DNA of 64,000 bases from Rhodothermia bacterium. Lineage in GTDB: Bacteria > Bacteroidota > Rhodothermia > Balneolales > Balneolaceae. The notes beneath the pieces were generated by a model. That model was given only the letters and a program-made list of their open reading frames with translations, was not told where the DNA came from and searched no databases. The translations under genes and the position numbers were made by a program. Shown here one piece after another: positions 9,636-18,577 of this stretch; the first letter of the stretch is position 1, and each line of letters opens with the position of its first letter. The stretch is from assembly GCA_030427885.1 (NCBI GenBank), contig JAUICM010000004.1, positions 310,001 through 374,000 on the forward strand. Reading direction: 5' to 3'.

Positions 9636-9965
9636 CTAAGCCCAGGCCGGACTCCATTGAAATTTGTTCCAAAGTGTAAGGCGGGAATCATGAGCTTCAC
9701 GAAGTGCACACTCACCTTCATAAGTAACCTCATAAACACGTTTGCTTTTTCCGCCACGTTCCGCGACCGGGTTGGTCATTTCAGATGTAGCAAATCCCTT
9801 TTTGGATAATCGCTCAAGCGAGGTGTAAAGAGCTCCCATACTAATAGATCGGTTAGTGTGTTTTTCAAGAAATTGCTGAATAGATACGGTATAAGCTTCT
9901 TCTCTTAATCCGCCAATTGCTAATAGAATAAGCTCTTCCAGTTCTCCAAGTTTTTGAACAGTCAT
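9636..9965 (-). CDS. PadR-family transcriptional regulator
   Basis: A 109-residue winged-helix protein. The first 80 residues match the PadR family: GELEELILLAIGGL, the recognition-helix region MGALYTSLERLSKKGF and the wing GKSKRVYEVTYEG. It lacks the long C-terminal coiled coil of PadR-s1 proteins, as is usual for the short PadR-s2 class. It is the first gene of a two-gene unit with the permease and probably represses that unit until its ligand is bound. A palindrome AGAAATTTATTTCT lies 16 nt upstream of its start and is a plausible autoregulatory site. Confidence 0.9.
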   Translation of the reverse strand: MTVQKLGELEELILLAIGGLREEAYTVSIQQFLEKHTNRSISMGALYTSLERLSKKGFATSEMTNPVAERGGKSKRVYEVTYEGECALREAHDSRLTLWNKFQWSPAWA

Positions 9966-9980
9966 AGTTTAAATCAGTTT

Positions 9981-9994
9981 AGAAATTTATTTCT
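9981..9994. promoter_or_regulatory. palindrome upstream of padR, candidate operator
   Basis: AGAAATTTATTTCT is a perfect 6-bp inverted repeat with a 2-nt spacer, 16 nt upstream of the PadR start on the minus strand. PadR proteins commonly bind palindromes in their own promoter. The AT-rich setting makes chance occurrence quite possible. Confidence 0.35.
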
Positions 9995-10053
9995 TTCTAA
10001 TTGTAGGGAATATAGACGGAAGAAAAAATGATTAGTTACAAACGGATGAAATT

Positions 10054-10524
10054 TTAAGAGAGATTGGAAAAATAATACCAGCCCATCACACCGGCGGCCA
10101 TTACTTTCAAACCGGTTGCAGCCATAAACCCAACAAAAGAACCTAAGGCTGCTTTAAAGGCTTTGTCCGATTTATTCCCTGCAATGATCTCACCGATAAA
10201 AGCGCCAATCAATGGGCCGAAGATAAATCCCAAAGGAGGGAAAAATAAACCTGCGATCATCCCGATTATACTACCGGTTACGCCCATTTGAGATCCGCCA
10301 AATTTCTTGGTGCCCCAGGCGGGCATAGCATTATCAAGAAACATCAGTGACACAACAAGAACCGCCCAAAACACCATAAATGTTGTTGTAAAAGGAGTGT
10401 ACAGTAATTGAAGGACCACTAATCCAAGATAGCTGAAAGGAAGTCCGGGCATAACTGGAAGCAAAGCCCCAATGAGTCCAATAATGATAAGAAGTGCTCC
10501 AAGTACGATCCAGATAATTTCCAT
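10054..10524 (-). CDS. DUF456 family membrane protein
   Basis: About 156 residues from the chosen ATG (MEIIWIVLGALLIIIGLIGA). The protein is almost wholly hydrophobic with glycine-rich motifs LLPVMPGLPFSYLGLVVLQL and a GPLIGAFIGEIIAG stretch, which are characteristic of the DUF456 family, with a glycine-zipper-like arrangement. The biochemical function of the family is not established. A longer form is possible from TTG at 10587, overlapping the stop of the upstream gene as TTGA, but its extra 21 residues are polar and unlike the family, so ATG 10524 is preferred. It is third in a minus-strand run after the cyclase and a small protein. Confidence 0.85.
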   Translation of the reverse strand: MEIIWIVLGALLIIIGLIGALLPVMPGLPFSYLGLVVLQLLYTPFTTTFMVFWAVLVVSLMFLDNAMPAWGTKKFGGSQMGVTGSIIGMIAGLFFPPLGFIFGPLIGAFIGEIIAGNKSDKAFKAALGSFVGFMAATGLKVMAAGVMGWYYFSNLS

Positions 10525-10583
10525 AGTATCATTAGTTATAGTGGGATTTTGTTCACGTAATGCCGGGATTGAAGTTTCAGGAA

Positions 10584-10892
10584 TCAATCATTTTGGCGGT
10601 CAACAATATTATTGTTTTCATCAATGAAGCCCTCATACCGGGCTAAGTGTACTAAAGTAGTCGATAAAAGTTGATCGATATTAATAGCTGACGACTTAAG
10701 CCATTTATGTGTATCACGGTCCTCAGGATATTTTTCAATACAATCTTCGGTATATCTGGTAAAGTCCCTGACCACATCAAGGATGTCCAAAAGTTTATTA
10801 GGGCACTGACATTCGATCATATCAGCATGCTTCCGCAATTCATTAGCAGCTTCATTACTTATCTGTGTTCCATCGGTAATTGTGATTTTCAT
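10584..10892 (-). CDS. small hypothetical protein downstream of cyclase
   Basis: A 102-residue acidic, apparently soluble protein. It has an IECQCPNK motif near residue 27 and helical segments after it, with no signal peptide or membrane helix. I do not recognise the family. It starts 6 nt after the stop of the cyclase gene, so the two are very likely cotranslated. This gene pair suggests a partner, regulator or effector of the cyclase, but no sequence feature proves it. Confidence 0.75.
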   Translation of the reverse strand: MKITITDGTQISNEAANELRKHADMIECQCPNKLLDILDVVRDFTRYTEDCIEKYPEDRDTHKWLKSSAINIDQLLSTTLVHLARYEGFIDENNNIVDRQND

Positions 10893-10898
10893 AACTGA

Positions 10899-11483
10899 TT
10901 ATTGATTAAGTGGTGTTAGCCAATAAGTTTGAACAGGATATTTCTTTCCCGGTATACTTTTAAGTGGCATGGATTTAAAAATAAATTGGTTTGAAACTTC
11001 ATGGTAGGTTGATTCAGAAACCAGGATATCGACCATAAAATACTTGGTCATTTGCTCGATCCGTGATGCAACATTTACTGTATCGCCCATTACTGTTTTT
11101 TGGTTCAATTGCTTTGTTTCAATCTCACAATATGCAGTGACGCCTGTATTTATTCCAACCCCTATTGTGATCACAGATTCATCTTTAAAATAACGGGCGG
11201 AATTTATCTCTGTAAGTTTTTTTCTCAGGCTAATCGCTGCATTACAAGCGAGTAATGCATGGTGATCAGTATCATGTAAAAATCCAAAATGAGCTAGGAA
11301 TCCATCTCCTGTAAATCGATCAACCACACCGTTATAGTCCTCAATAGTCTCACCCAAGACAGCCAGAACAGAATTAGCAAATTCAACAGCATCAATTGGG
11401 TCACGTTCATCAAAAAGTGAAGTAAAGTTTCTTATATCACAAAACAGAATAGAACCTGTTTTTTTAATTGCATCAGCAGCCAC
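10899..11483 (-). CDS. class III adenylate/guanylate cyclase catalytic domain protein
   Basis: A 194-residue protein consisting almost only of a class III cyclase domain. Both metal aspartates are present, in ILFCDIRNFT (D16) and FTGDGF (D60), as are the transition-state residues of GDTVNVASRIE (N137, R141). The purine-selecting lysine position, usually VDKFxGD, is arginine here (VDRFTGD, R56), and the second selector is threonine (T130), as in class IIIb enzymes. No sensor or membrane domain is fused, which is unusual. The product (cAMP or cGMP) cannot be assigned. The start is GTG at 11483; no better start is visible. A CNBD kinase elsewhere in the window (33 kb) is a possible but unproven target. 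Confidence 0.87.
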   Translation of the reverse strand: MAADAIKKTGSILFCDIRNFTSLFDERDPIDAVEFANSVLAVLGETIEDYNGVVDRFTGDGFLAHFGFLHDTDHHALLACNAAISLRKKLTEINSARYFKDESVITIGVGINTGVTAYCEIETKQLNQKTVMGDTVNVASRIEQMTKYFMVDILVSESTYHEVSNQFIFKSMPLKSIPGKKYPVQTYWLTPLNQ

Positions 11484-11678
11484 GAAAAAATTAAGTATTA
11501 TGATATGGAAGTTATTTGCTGACCAATAATAGTGTTCTCGACTTAATTATAGAAATGTTCGGTGACATGTTTCATTGAAGGGCTCAAATTCAATGACACG
11601 TTCAAATCTTGCACTCAAGTTTGGGTTTAACTATCATCAACAGATTTTATCTGAATAAAAATAATTAAAAGCAGTCTT

Positions 11679-13358
11679 ATGGCAACAGTGGGCAATGTGC
11701 AAACCAACGATTTCTTCGGGCATCCGAGAGGTCTTTCAACTTTATTTTTTACGGAGCTCTGGGAGCGATTCAGTTATTATGGAATGAGGGCCCTGCTGGT
11801 GCTCTTCATGACGGCTGAAGCTATTGGAGATAATCCGGGTCTTGGATTTAGTGTTGGGGAGGCGGCTGCGATCTATGGAATCTATACCTTTTTTGTATAT
11901 GTACTTTCTTTACCAGGTGGCTGGGTAGCAGATAACCTGTGGGGTCAAAAGAAATCGGTGTTTGTTGGAGGTTGTATCATAGCAGCCGGTCACTTTAGTA
12001 TGGTGGTTCCAACCACAACTTTCTTCTTCATTGGTCTGCTGCTGATCGTGATCGGAACCGGGCTACTGAAACCGAATGTAAGTTCAATGGTAGGGGATCT
12101 TTACCCTGAAGGCGGAGCACGAAGGGATGCCGGTTTCTCAGTATTTTATATGGGGATCAACTTTGGTTCTATTTTAGGACCGCTTCTATGTGGTGTGCTG
12201 GGTGAAGGTTATAACTGGCACTACGGATTTTCATTAGCAGGTATCGGTATGGTACTGGGATTAGTTTCTTATAAACTCGGTGATAAATACCTGGATAATG
12301 CCGGTAATCTTGAAACAGATGCAACTCCGGAAGCCATTAAAAAGAAAACAAGGCTTTTCTATGTGATATCCTCTGTATTTGCTGCATCCATTGTGATCTT
12401 TGGATTTTTGTTAAGCTCCGGCGCTATTGATGTGGCACTTCAGTCGATAGCTCAAAACCTCGGCATCGTGGCAGTAATTATTACCATTCTGTTTTTTGTT
12501 TACATCATTTTCTTTGGTGGACACACAGAAACCGAGAAAAAACGTCTGGGAGTGATCTTCTGGTTGTTTATTCTCGCAGCTGTGTTCTGGAGCGGTTTTG
12601 AACAGGCAGGATCATCCCTGAATTTGTTTGCATCCGAACTGACTGACAGAGATGCAGGGCCGGTTGGTTTCCTGAATGGATTCGGCTCAATATTGATTAC
12701 TATCATCCTGGGAATACCGATCGCGTACTATGTTCAGAAGATCTACAAAAAGGATTCGATCTGGGGTATGGCTAAATTTGCCGTTGTCATTTCTTCTGTA
12801 GGTCTGCTTGGACTCATCTATTGGGTACTCACAAATATCGGCATGGGATGGATCATTCCTGCAAGTACACTTCAACTGATCAATGGTACCTTTATCGTCA
12901 TCTTTGCGCCGCTATTTGGAATGCTCTGGACCTGGCTGGCATCGATCAATAAGAATCCTTCCATTCCTGTAAAATTTGCTCTTGGTTTGTTGGGACTGGC
13001 TGCTGGTTTCTTTGTGTTGGCCTGGGGTTCAGCAAATGCTTCGGCTGATAACCTGGTATCTCCGGCCTGGTTGATCGTCACCTATTTCTTACACACGGTT
13101 GGTGAACTTTGCTTGTCGCCTGTGGGTTTATCTTCTATGACAAAACTTGCTCCGAAAAATCGTGTAAGTCAGATGATGGGAGTTTGGTTTGTTGCAACAG
13201 CGCTTGGTAACCTCATGGCTGGACTGGTTGCAGGTCAATTAGAGAACCTGGCACCTTCGGGATTATTCCAGACCGTAGCTATTATTATTGGTGGTGGTGG
13301 AATAGTGGCACTGCTTGCGGCACCGGGTGTTAAAAAACTCATGGGTAACGTGGAATAA
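11679..13358 (+). CDS. POT-family proton-dependent oligopeptide transporter
   Basis: A 559-residue major-facilitator protein with about 14 membrane helices. The POT/PTR2 signature is clear: ELWERFSYYGMRALLVLFMT in the first helix (the ExxERFxYYG motif), GGWVADNLWGQKK in loop 2-3 and FYMGINFGSILGPLL in helix 5. It also has FWSGFEQAGSSLNLFA, typical of bacterial DtpT/YjdL-like members. The role is uptake of di- and tripeptides with protons across the inner membrane. The gene stands alone and is followed by a strong terminator. Substrate range is inferred from the family. Confidence 0.93.
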   Translation: MATVGNVQTNDFFGHPRGLSTLFFTELWERFSYYGMRALLVLFMTAEAIGDNPGLGFSVGEAAAIYGIYTFFVYVLSLPGGWVADNLWGQKKSVFVGGCIIAAGHFSMVVPTTTFFFIGLLLIVIGTGLLKPNVSSMVGDLYPEGGARRDAGFSVFYMGINFGSILGPLLCGVLGEGYNWHYGFSLAGIGMVLGLVSYKLGDKYLDNAGNLETDATPEAIKKKTRLFYVISSVFAASIVIFGFLLSSGAIDVALQSIAQNLGIVAVIITILFFVYIIFFGGHTETEKKRLGVIFWLFILAAVFWSGFEQAGSSLNLFASELTDRDAGPVGFLNGFGSILITIILGIPIAYYVQKIYKKDSIWGMAKFAVVISSVGLLGLIYWVLTNIGMGWIIPASTLQLINGTFIVIFAPLFGMLWTWLASINKNPSIPVKFALGLLGLAAGFFVLAWGSANASADNLVSPAWLIVTYFLHTVGELCLSPVGLSSMTKLAPKNRVSQMMGVWFVATALGNLMAGLVAGQLENLAPSGLFQTVAIIIGGGGIVALLAAPGVKKLMGNVE

Positions 13359-13381
13359 AAAAGTGATATTCAAAAAGAAAA

Positions 13382-13415
13382 GGCTTCCTCTCTATCCAGA
13401 AGGAAGCCCTTTTTT
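13382..13415. terminator. rho-independent terminator after the POT transporter
   Basis: The stem GGCTTCCT/AGGAAGCC (13382-13389 and 13401-13408) is followed by CTTTTTTGTTTT. A-rich sequence precedes it, so it can also serve the convergent ankyrin gene on the minus strand. Confidence 0.9.
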
Positions 13416-13447
13416 GTTTTGGGTCGGAGCTTTGTCTGTGTCAAAGA

Positions 13448-14101
13448 TCAGAATGAAGTACTGGCTAGTTGTTCTTCAATAGCAGCTGCGACGGTAACAT
13501 GTCCTGATTTTTTGGCCCAGCTCAGAGCGGTTTCACCAAAGTTATTTGGGGTATCTACGGCATTATTCTCAAGGAGTAAGCGAACGATCTCAAGATGGCC
13601 TTTATGTGCAGCAAACATGATGGCAGTAGTACCATTATTACTTTGCTTGTTTACACTTGCTCCGTGAGCAATTAGAGTTTTGACGGTTGCGAGATTTCCA
13701 TTGAGAGCTGCAATATGGATAGCTGTACTGCCATCTTTGCGTTCAAGGTCGGCATCAGCACCAGCTTCGAGCAGGGCATTTACGGCTGCTACATTATCAA
13801 AAGATGCAGCGATCACGAGTGGGGTATTCTCATTTTTATTTGGAGTATTGAGTTCAGCCCCATACTCGGCTAGTTTTTGAATGGAATTGGCCTGATTATT
13901 AAGTGCCGCATAAAATACAGGCGAATTACCAAGGCGGTTTACGATATTAGGATTTAATCCTCCAACAACTACCTGTTCGATAGTTTCTGTATCTCCATTA
14001 ATAGATGCAGCATAAAGCGCGACGCTATTATTTGTTTGAGCCTGAACAACAGCTGCCAACAGGCCAAAAACCAGTAATAATAAAGTTGATTTCGTTTTCA
14101 T
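13448..14101 (-). CDS. secreted ankyrin-repeat protein
   Basis: A 217-residue protein with a signal peptide (MKTKSTLLLLVFGLLAAVVQAQ, cleavage after QAQ) and about five ankyrin repeats covering the rest. Repeat cores such as NENTPLVIAASFDNVAAVNA, DGSTAIHIAALNGN and GTTAIMFAAHKGHLEIVRLL are regular. It is expected in the periplasm, binding another protein. Bacterial periplasmic ankyrins are often linked to catalase or other stress functions, but no such gene is adjacent. It is convergent with the POT transporter. Confidence 0.88.
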   Translation of the reverse strand: MKTKSTLLLLVFGLLAAVVQAQTNNSVALYAASINGDTETIEQVVVGGLNPNIVNRLGNSPVFYAALNNQANSIQKLAEYGAELNTPNKNENTPLVIAASFDNVAAVNALLEAGADADLERKDGSTAIHIAALNGNLATVKTLIAHGASVNKQSNNGTTAIMFAAHKGHLEIVRLLLENNAVDTPNNFGETALSWAKKSGHVTVAAAIEEQLASTSF

Positions 14102-14325
14102 GGTTGTGTGTGTATTTGGTTTTACATTGAATGAACGTCACTCCCTTTTGACCATAAAAGAAATGATATACCCTGATTACGCCCGGCAGCAGCTTTAAGT
14201 TCAACGTCTTATCACAAAATGAAGCGCTTCAGCACAAATTCATACCATTTTAACGAAAAGGCAGAGCATGACATGTGGTTCATGGGAATCATTTTATTCT
14301 TAACTTGAAGAATTGGATTAAGATC

Positions 14326-15702
14326 ATGGATCAGGAAATCATTCAACATCCCCCCATTGCTGCTATCGCTACTCCGGTTGGAGAAGGTGGTATTGCTGTG
14401 ATCAGAGTTTCCGGAAAAGAAGCTATTTCAAAAGTAAACCAGAGCTTTAAGGGGAAGGATCTTACAAAGCAGGAATCGCATACTGTACACTTTGGTAAAA
14501 TTCTTGATAAAAATGGACTGCCTGTAGATGAGGTCTTGGTTACCCTGTTCAAATCACCACGATCATATACCGGGGAAGAAACGGTGGAGATATCATGCCA
14601 TGGCGGAGTATTAGTAACGCAGAAAGTGCTGGAAACCATTTTGTCGCTGGGAGTTAAACCAGCTGTTGCAGGAGAGTTTACCCAGCGTGCATTTCTGAAT
14701 GGAAAACTTGATCTTGATCAGGCAGAAGCCGTAGCTGATCTGATCCACGCGAAAAGCATCAAAGCGGTGGACGCCGCTCATCAGCAGTTGGAAGGCCGTT
14801 TAGGCGAACATATCAAAAAGTTCCGCCAACAGATCATTGATGCTACAGCAATGATAGAACTGGAACTCGACTTCATTGAAGAGGATGTAGAGTTTGCAAA
14901 TAAAGAGCAGCTTCAGAAACTACTGGAAGATCTGGAGACTGAGATCACCAGTCTGCTGGTAACCTATGAAACGGGTCGCCTTGTTAAAGATGGAATTAAA
15001 ACCGTATTGATCGGACGTCCGAACGCGGGTAAGTCTACCCTATTAAACACTCTTGTTGGAACAGACCGCGCTATTGTAACTGAGATAGCGGGAACTACAC
15101 GTGACACCATAGACGCCGATTGGAGCTATGATGGATTGCTATTCAAACTGATTGATACCGCCGGACTGAGGGATACAGAAGATATAGTGGAAGCAGAGGG
15201 GGTAAAAAGGTCTCAGAAAGCCTTCGAACTTGCCGACCTGGTCATCTACCTCAAAGATTTGTCGCATCCTTTCAACGACGAAGAAAGAACGGAGATCGCA
15301 GATTTTCAAAAAAGAGCTGGTTCAACTCCCTTTATTCTGATCGGTACCAAATCAGATGTTGAGAGAGATCAGGAATGGAGAACCGAATTCGACCTTAAGA
15401 TATCAGCTAAAGAAGGAGAGAGAGTTGATGTACTTAAGAAACTGTTGAAAGACCGGGCGCTGGAGAATAAACATTATGATGCTTCAAGCTTGTTGGTTAC
15501 ATCCACCCGTCACCGTGATGCTCTCCAAAAATCAAAAGAGCATGTGCAGGCTGCGCTTAATGGACTGGCCATGAATATGACCGGAGACTTCTTATCAATT
15601 GACCTGAGAGCTGCGCTGAATGAACTGGGCTCCATTACCGGTGAGATCACAAATGAGCATATTCTTGATTCCATTTTCTCCCGCTTTTGTATCGGTAAGT
15701 AA
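14326..15702 (+). CDS. mnmE: tRNA uridine-5-carboxymethylaminomethyl modification GTPase MnmE
   Basis: A 458-residue protein from ATG 14326 (MDQEIIQHPPIAAIATPVGE). An N-terminal folate-binding domain (about 1-120; GEGGIAVIRVSG, FLNGKLDLDQAEAVADLI) is followed by a helical domain interrupted by a Ras-like G domain: G1 GRPNAGKST near 230, G2 GTTRDT, G3 DTAGLRD, G4 GTKSD. It ends with the diagnostic FCIGK, whose cysteine is the conserved C-terminal one. With MnmG it installs the xm5U34 wobble modification in tRNAs. An upstream in-frame GTG at 14275 would add 17 residues not found in the family. The gene stands alone. Confidence 0.97.
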   Translation: MDQEIIQHPPIAAIATPVGEGGIAVIRVSGKEAISKVNQSFKGKDLTKQESHTVHFGKILDKNGLPVDEVLVTLFKSPRSYTGEETVEISCHGGVLVTQKVLETILSLGVKPAVAGEFTQRAFLNGKLDLDQAEAVADLIHAKSIKAVDAAHQQLEGRLGEHIKKFRQQIIDATAMIELELDFIEEDVEFANKEQLQKLLEDLETEITSLLVTYETGRLVKDGIKTVLIGRPNAGKSTLLNTLVGTDRAIVTEIAGTTRDTIDADWSYDGLLFKLIDTAGLRDTEDIVEAEGVKRSQKAFELADLVIYLKDLSHPFNDEERTEIADFQKRAGSTPFILIGTKSDVERDQEWRTEFDLKISAKEGERVDVLKKLLKDRALENKHYDASSLLVTSTRHRDALQKSKEHVQAALNGLAMNMTGDFLSIDLRAALNELGSITGEITNEHILDSIFSRFCIGK

Positions 15703-15758
15703 ATTCAGGAATCTTGGCATTTGGTTTTTCTTAAGATAAAGTTGTATTTGGTACAGAC

Positions 15759-16298
15759 ATGATAAAATCAACCCTGACCATAGTTATCATTTCAATTGCT
15801 TCGCTTACCACAAAAGCCCAGGATCGTTCTTTCTGGCTTGATGCCAGTGCCGGCCTATCAACTTATGGCGGGGCAGGTATTACGGTTGGAGCGGGATTTC
15901 TCGGAAAGCCACTGTTGATTCAGTTAAGGATCAGCAGAACAGAAAGTTCAACCTTGCCCACGGCCAACAAATTCAGAGACGGTGCAATATTAGTCGGAAT
16001 AGGAAAGATTATTGATATTGATCGCCCAACAGAAAAAGCATTTTTATATACCCTGACAGCGGGGATTGGCTTTGCCAGAGATACGCAGTGCATCAACAAC
16101 TGCAGATATGAAACGGGCAGGGCAATTTACAGGATATCCAATATTCCGGTATTTCCGCTTGAAGGGAATGCAGTGTTTAAATTTAAAGGAAGGCTGGGAA
16201 TTGGCCTGAAAGGAATTTTAAACCTGAATAGATCCAGTACCTTCGCTTCTCTTGGGCTGGTTGTTCAGATCGGAAGTTCATATTGGAAACAGAATTAA
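15759..16298 (+). CDS. secreted hypothetical protein, possible beta-barrel
   Basis: A 179-residue protein with an N-terminal signal peptide (MIKSTLTIVIISIASLTTKA, cleavage before QD). The mature part is rich in glycine and alternating hydrophobic strands (GLSTYGGAGITVGAGFLGKP, GKIIDIDRP, FKGRLGIGLKGILNLN), consistent with a small outer-membrane barrel. It contains a CINNC pair near residue 110. I do not recognise a family. It starts 56 nt after mnmE and is followed 9 nt later by another secreted protein, with which it probably shares a transcript. Confidence 0.7.
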   Translation: MIKSTLTIVIISIASLTTKAQDRSFWLDASAGLSTYGGAGITVGAGFLGKPLLIQLRISRTESSTLPTANKFRDGAILVGIGKIIDIDRPTEKAFLYTLTAGIGFARDTQCINNCRYETGRAIYRISNIPVFPLEGNAVFKFKGRLGIGLKGILNLNRSSTFASLGLVVQIGSSYWKQN

Positions 16299-16307
16299 CC
16301 ATAGCTT

Positions 16308-17060
16308 ATGAAAAGATCATTTTTGTTATATGTGTTTGTAGTGTTCCCATGTGTCTTGAAGGCCCAGACAGAGCCAATTCAATCCCAATTCATTCAATCT
16401 ATATCGGATCATCAAGCTATTGATGAGTTCATCAGTAAGAACGGGTATTTGTTCTTTAGTGATGAACTGATCTTAAATACCGAGCCTGGAGAAACTGATG
16501 TGATCCTGGATTTTCAGAAGGCTGCAGACGACTACAGATGGTCTAATACTTTCATCAATAATTCGGAGACCAAAATAACTGTTGGATCCTTTAAAAAAGG
16601 AGATTTGAGCATTTTCATTTTAACAGGGTGGAGTGATATTGGATCTGCCTGGAAGAAAGAAGTGGATGTAGTATTGGAAGAAGATCAAAAAATGGGAATC
16701 ACTCTGGATCTTGAGCGCGAACTTGATAAAGAGAGAACAACATGGGAAGAGCTTGCGAATGCACACGATCCTCTTGCTCATACTAACTATTCTTATGCAG
16801 GTGGTGCTGTGTATTTAAGTGGAGGCAGAAGAAATGATGGGCCGGAAGAGATCGCTCAAAGATATTCTTATATGGAGAATCCGGCGTACTCGGTATATCT
16901 GGAAGACATCTTTTTAAAAAGAACTTCAGAAGGCCGTGTAGTTGAGATCGGCCGCTACAGCATTGGCAGCAGAGATAGTAATGGAAAGGGAATGTATCTG
17001 ATAGTATGGGAAAAACAGCCTGAAGGCCGCTGGCAGATAGCCCTGGATTTTAATTTCTAG
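16308..17060 (+). CDS. secreted hypothetical protein with SnoaL/DUF4440-like C-terminal part
   Basis: A 250-residue protein with a signal peptide (MKRSFLLYVFVVFPCVLKAQ). The C-terminal region (YSIGSRDSNGKGMYLIVWEK followed by EGRWQIALDFNF) resembles the last strands of NTF2-like DUF4440 proteins, which typically read GKYLxxWKKxxDGxWK. The duplicated-looking order (a fold near residues 30-130 and another near 140-250) would fit two NTF2-like units. This is a weak assignment made by eye. It is expressed with the preceding secreted protein and is convergent with secG. Confidence 0.65.
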   Translation: MKRSFLLYVFVVFPCVLKAQTEPIQSQFIQSISDHQAIDEFISKNGYLFFSDELILNTEPGETDVILDFQKAADDYRWSNTFINNSETKITVGSFKKGDLSIFILTGWSDIGSAWKKEVDVVLEEDQKMGITLDLERELDKERTTWEELANAHDPLAHTNYSYAGGAVYLSGGRRNDGPEEIAQRYSYMENPAYSVYLEDIFLKRTSEGRVVEIGRYSIGSRDSNGKGMYLIVWEKQPEGRWQIALDFNF

Positions 17061-17071
17061 AAAACAAAAAA

Positions 17072-17094
17072 AGCCCATTCCAGATGAATGGGCT
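17072..17094 (-). terminator. rho-independent terminator of secG
   Basis: The stem AGCCCATT/AATGGGCT has a 7-nt loop. On the minus strand it is followed by TTTTTTTGTTTT, so it ends the secG transcript; on the plus strand the trailing T run is weak. Confidence 0.85.
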
Positions 17095-17124
17095 TGTAAA
17101 AGATCGTTTTAAATGACCAGGAAC

Positions 17125-17508
17125 TTAGTTGTCGCCTGCGTCAGATCCGGCATCATCATTTACCGGAGGAGGAGGTGTCTGAGTTGGTACTGCAGACTGT
17201 GTTTGTGATGGAGCATTGATGTTGTCAATTGGCGCTCCCTGTTGTAAAACACTATTAGTCTGAACTCCCTGGCGATCGATCGCAAAGTTTGCGAGAATGC
17301 AAAGAATCAGAAATGCACCACCAAGGTAAGCGGTTGCTTTAGAAAGAAGATCAGCGGTACGTCGCGCTCCAAGACCAGCGCCACCGCCCATTCCGCCACC
17401 GCCACCGATGCCGGCAAGTCCTTCGCCCTGACCGTTTTGCAGCAACACAACTAATGTAAGTAGTGCGCAAATAATAGTGATAACAGCAATAATGATATTG
17501 TAAACCAT
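17125..17508 (-). CDS. secG: preprotein translocase subunit SecG
   Basis: A 127-residue membrane protein with two helices (about 3-22 and 55-75) and the SecG hallmark between them: LVVLLQNGQGEGLAG followed by a glycine-rich loop and TADLLSKATAYLGGAF. It is part of the SecYEG channel in the inner membrane. The C-terminal tail of about 45 residues, rich in Q, P, D and N, is longer than in E. coli SecG and probably disordered, which is common in Bacteroidota-type SecG. It forms a single-gene unit with its own terminator. Confidence 0.95.
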   Translation of the reverse strand: MVYNIIIAVITIICALLTLVVLLQNGQGEGLAGIGGGGGMGGGAGLGARRTADLLSKATAYLGGAFLILCILANFAIDRQGVQTNSVLQQGAPIDNINAPSQTQSAVPTQTPPPPVNDDAGSDAGDN

Positions 17509-17608
17509 TGTGTAAATAACTTAACTTTTGGAAAAGGCTTTAAAGATATCCAAATTTGCATATTATCCCAAGAAAAACCAGCTATAAATAATTGTATAAT
17601 TATCCATA

Positions 17609-18532
17609 ATGCAGGAGTACACTAACAGTATTATTGACTTCATTCAAAACTCTCCGGATCTCACGAAAAATATCATTGAGACGGTAGGAGTAATTGTTGC
17701 TTTATGGTTGATCCGGCTTATTGTTTTCAGGACTATTGTTAAGAGAACTGAGAGTAAAAGAACACAATATAAATGGCGTAAAAACCTGACCTACATTGCG
17801 GCATTTCTGGGTTTATTGATCATTGGACGTATTTGGTTTTCCGGGCTTGGGGAACTCGCTACATTCTTTGGGCTGCTTTCTGCGGGTATTGCTATTGCCC
17901 TTAAAGATCCTGTTACCGACTTGGCTGCCTGGCTTTTTATAATCTGGAGAAAGCCGTTTGATGTAGGAGACAGGATCGAGTTAGGTCCCTCTAAAGGAGA
18001 TGTGATTGATGTACGCCCGTTTAAGTTTACTATCCTTGAAATTGGAAACTGGGTGGATGCAGATCAAAGTACAGGGCGGGTGATCCATATCCCAAATCAT
18101 CAGGTGTTCACCTATCAGCTGGCTAACTATACCAGCGATTTTGAATTCATCTGGAACGAGATCAAGGTATTGGTCACATTTGAAAGCGACTGGAAGAAGG
18201 CCAAAGAGATCCTGTCAGAAGTCGTAAATGAGGTATCAGCAGATTTCATAGAAAATGCGAAGAAGCAGATCGCAAAAGCGTCTAAATCCTACCTGATAGA
18301 ATATCGTTACCTGACGCCCATAGTTTATACTGATGTAAAAGACAGTGGAGTAAATTTAACGGTTCGCTACCTGACCGATCCAAGGCGCAGAAGGGGAACC
18401 TCGCAGATCATTTGGGAGCATATTCTGGAAGAATATGCCAAACATGATAATATCGACTTTGCCTACCCAACAATCCGGTATTACGATAATCCCAAAGAAG
18501 GCAAACCCGGAACCATTCCGAATAATCAGTAG
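17609..18532 (+). CDS. MscS-family mechanosensitive channel
   Basis: A 307-residue protein with three predicted N-terminal helices (about 22-42, 60-78, 82-105). They are followed by the conserved MscS segment, in which the pore helix GLLSAGIAIALKDPVTDLAA leads to WRKPFDVGDRIELGPSKGDV. A cytoplasmic beta/alpha domain follows to about residue 300. The length is close to that of E. coli MscS (286). It releases osmolytes on hypo-osmotic shock. The start ATG 17609 is divergent from secG. There is no fused regulatory domain. Confidence 0.92.
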   Translation: MQEYTNSIIDFIQNSPDLTKNIIETVGVIVALWLIRLIVFRTIVKRTESKRTQYKWRKNLTYIAAFLGLLIIGRIWFSGLGELATFFGLLSAGIAIALKDPVTDLAAWLFIIWRKPFDVGDRIELGPSKGDVIDVRPFKFTILEIGNWVDADQSTGRVIHIPNHQVFTYQLANYTSDFEFIWNEIKVLVTFESDWKKAKEILSEVVNEVSADFIENAKKQIAKASKSYLIEYRYLTPIVYTDVKDSGVNLTVRYLTDPRRRRGTSQIIWEHILEEYAKHDNIDFAYPTIRYYDNPKEGKPGTIPNNQ

Positions 18533-18533
18533 C

Positions 18534-18576
18534 CAATATTCAACATTGAGTGTTGTGCAATGAATATTGAATGTTG
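18534..18576. repeat. intergenic inverted repeat between mscS and the SRAP gene
   Basis: CAATATTCA (18534-18542) pairs exactly with TGAATATTG (18561-18569), and CAACATT (18541-18547) pairs with AATGTTG (18570-18576). It is an AT-rich hairpin in the short gap between two convergent genes. The word TTGAATGTTGAA also occurs at the left edge of the window. It may act as a weak terminator or be a repeat relic. Confidence 0.5.
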
Positions 18577-18577
18577 C

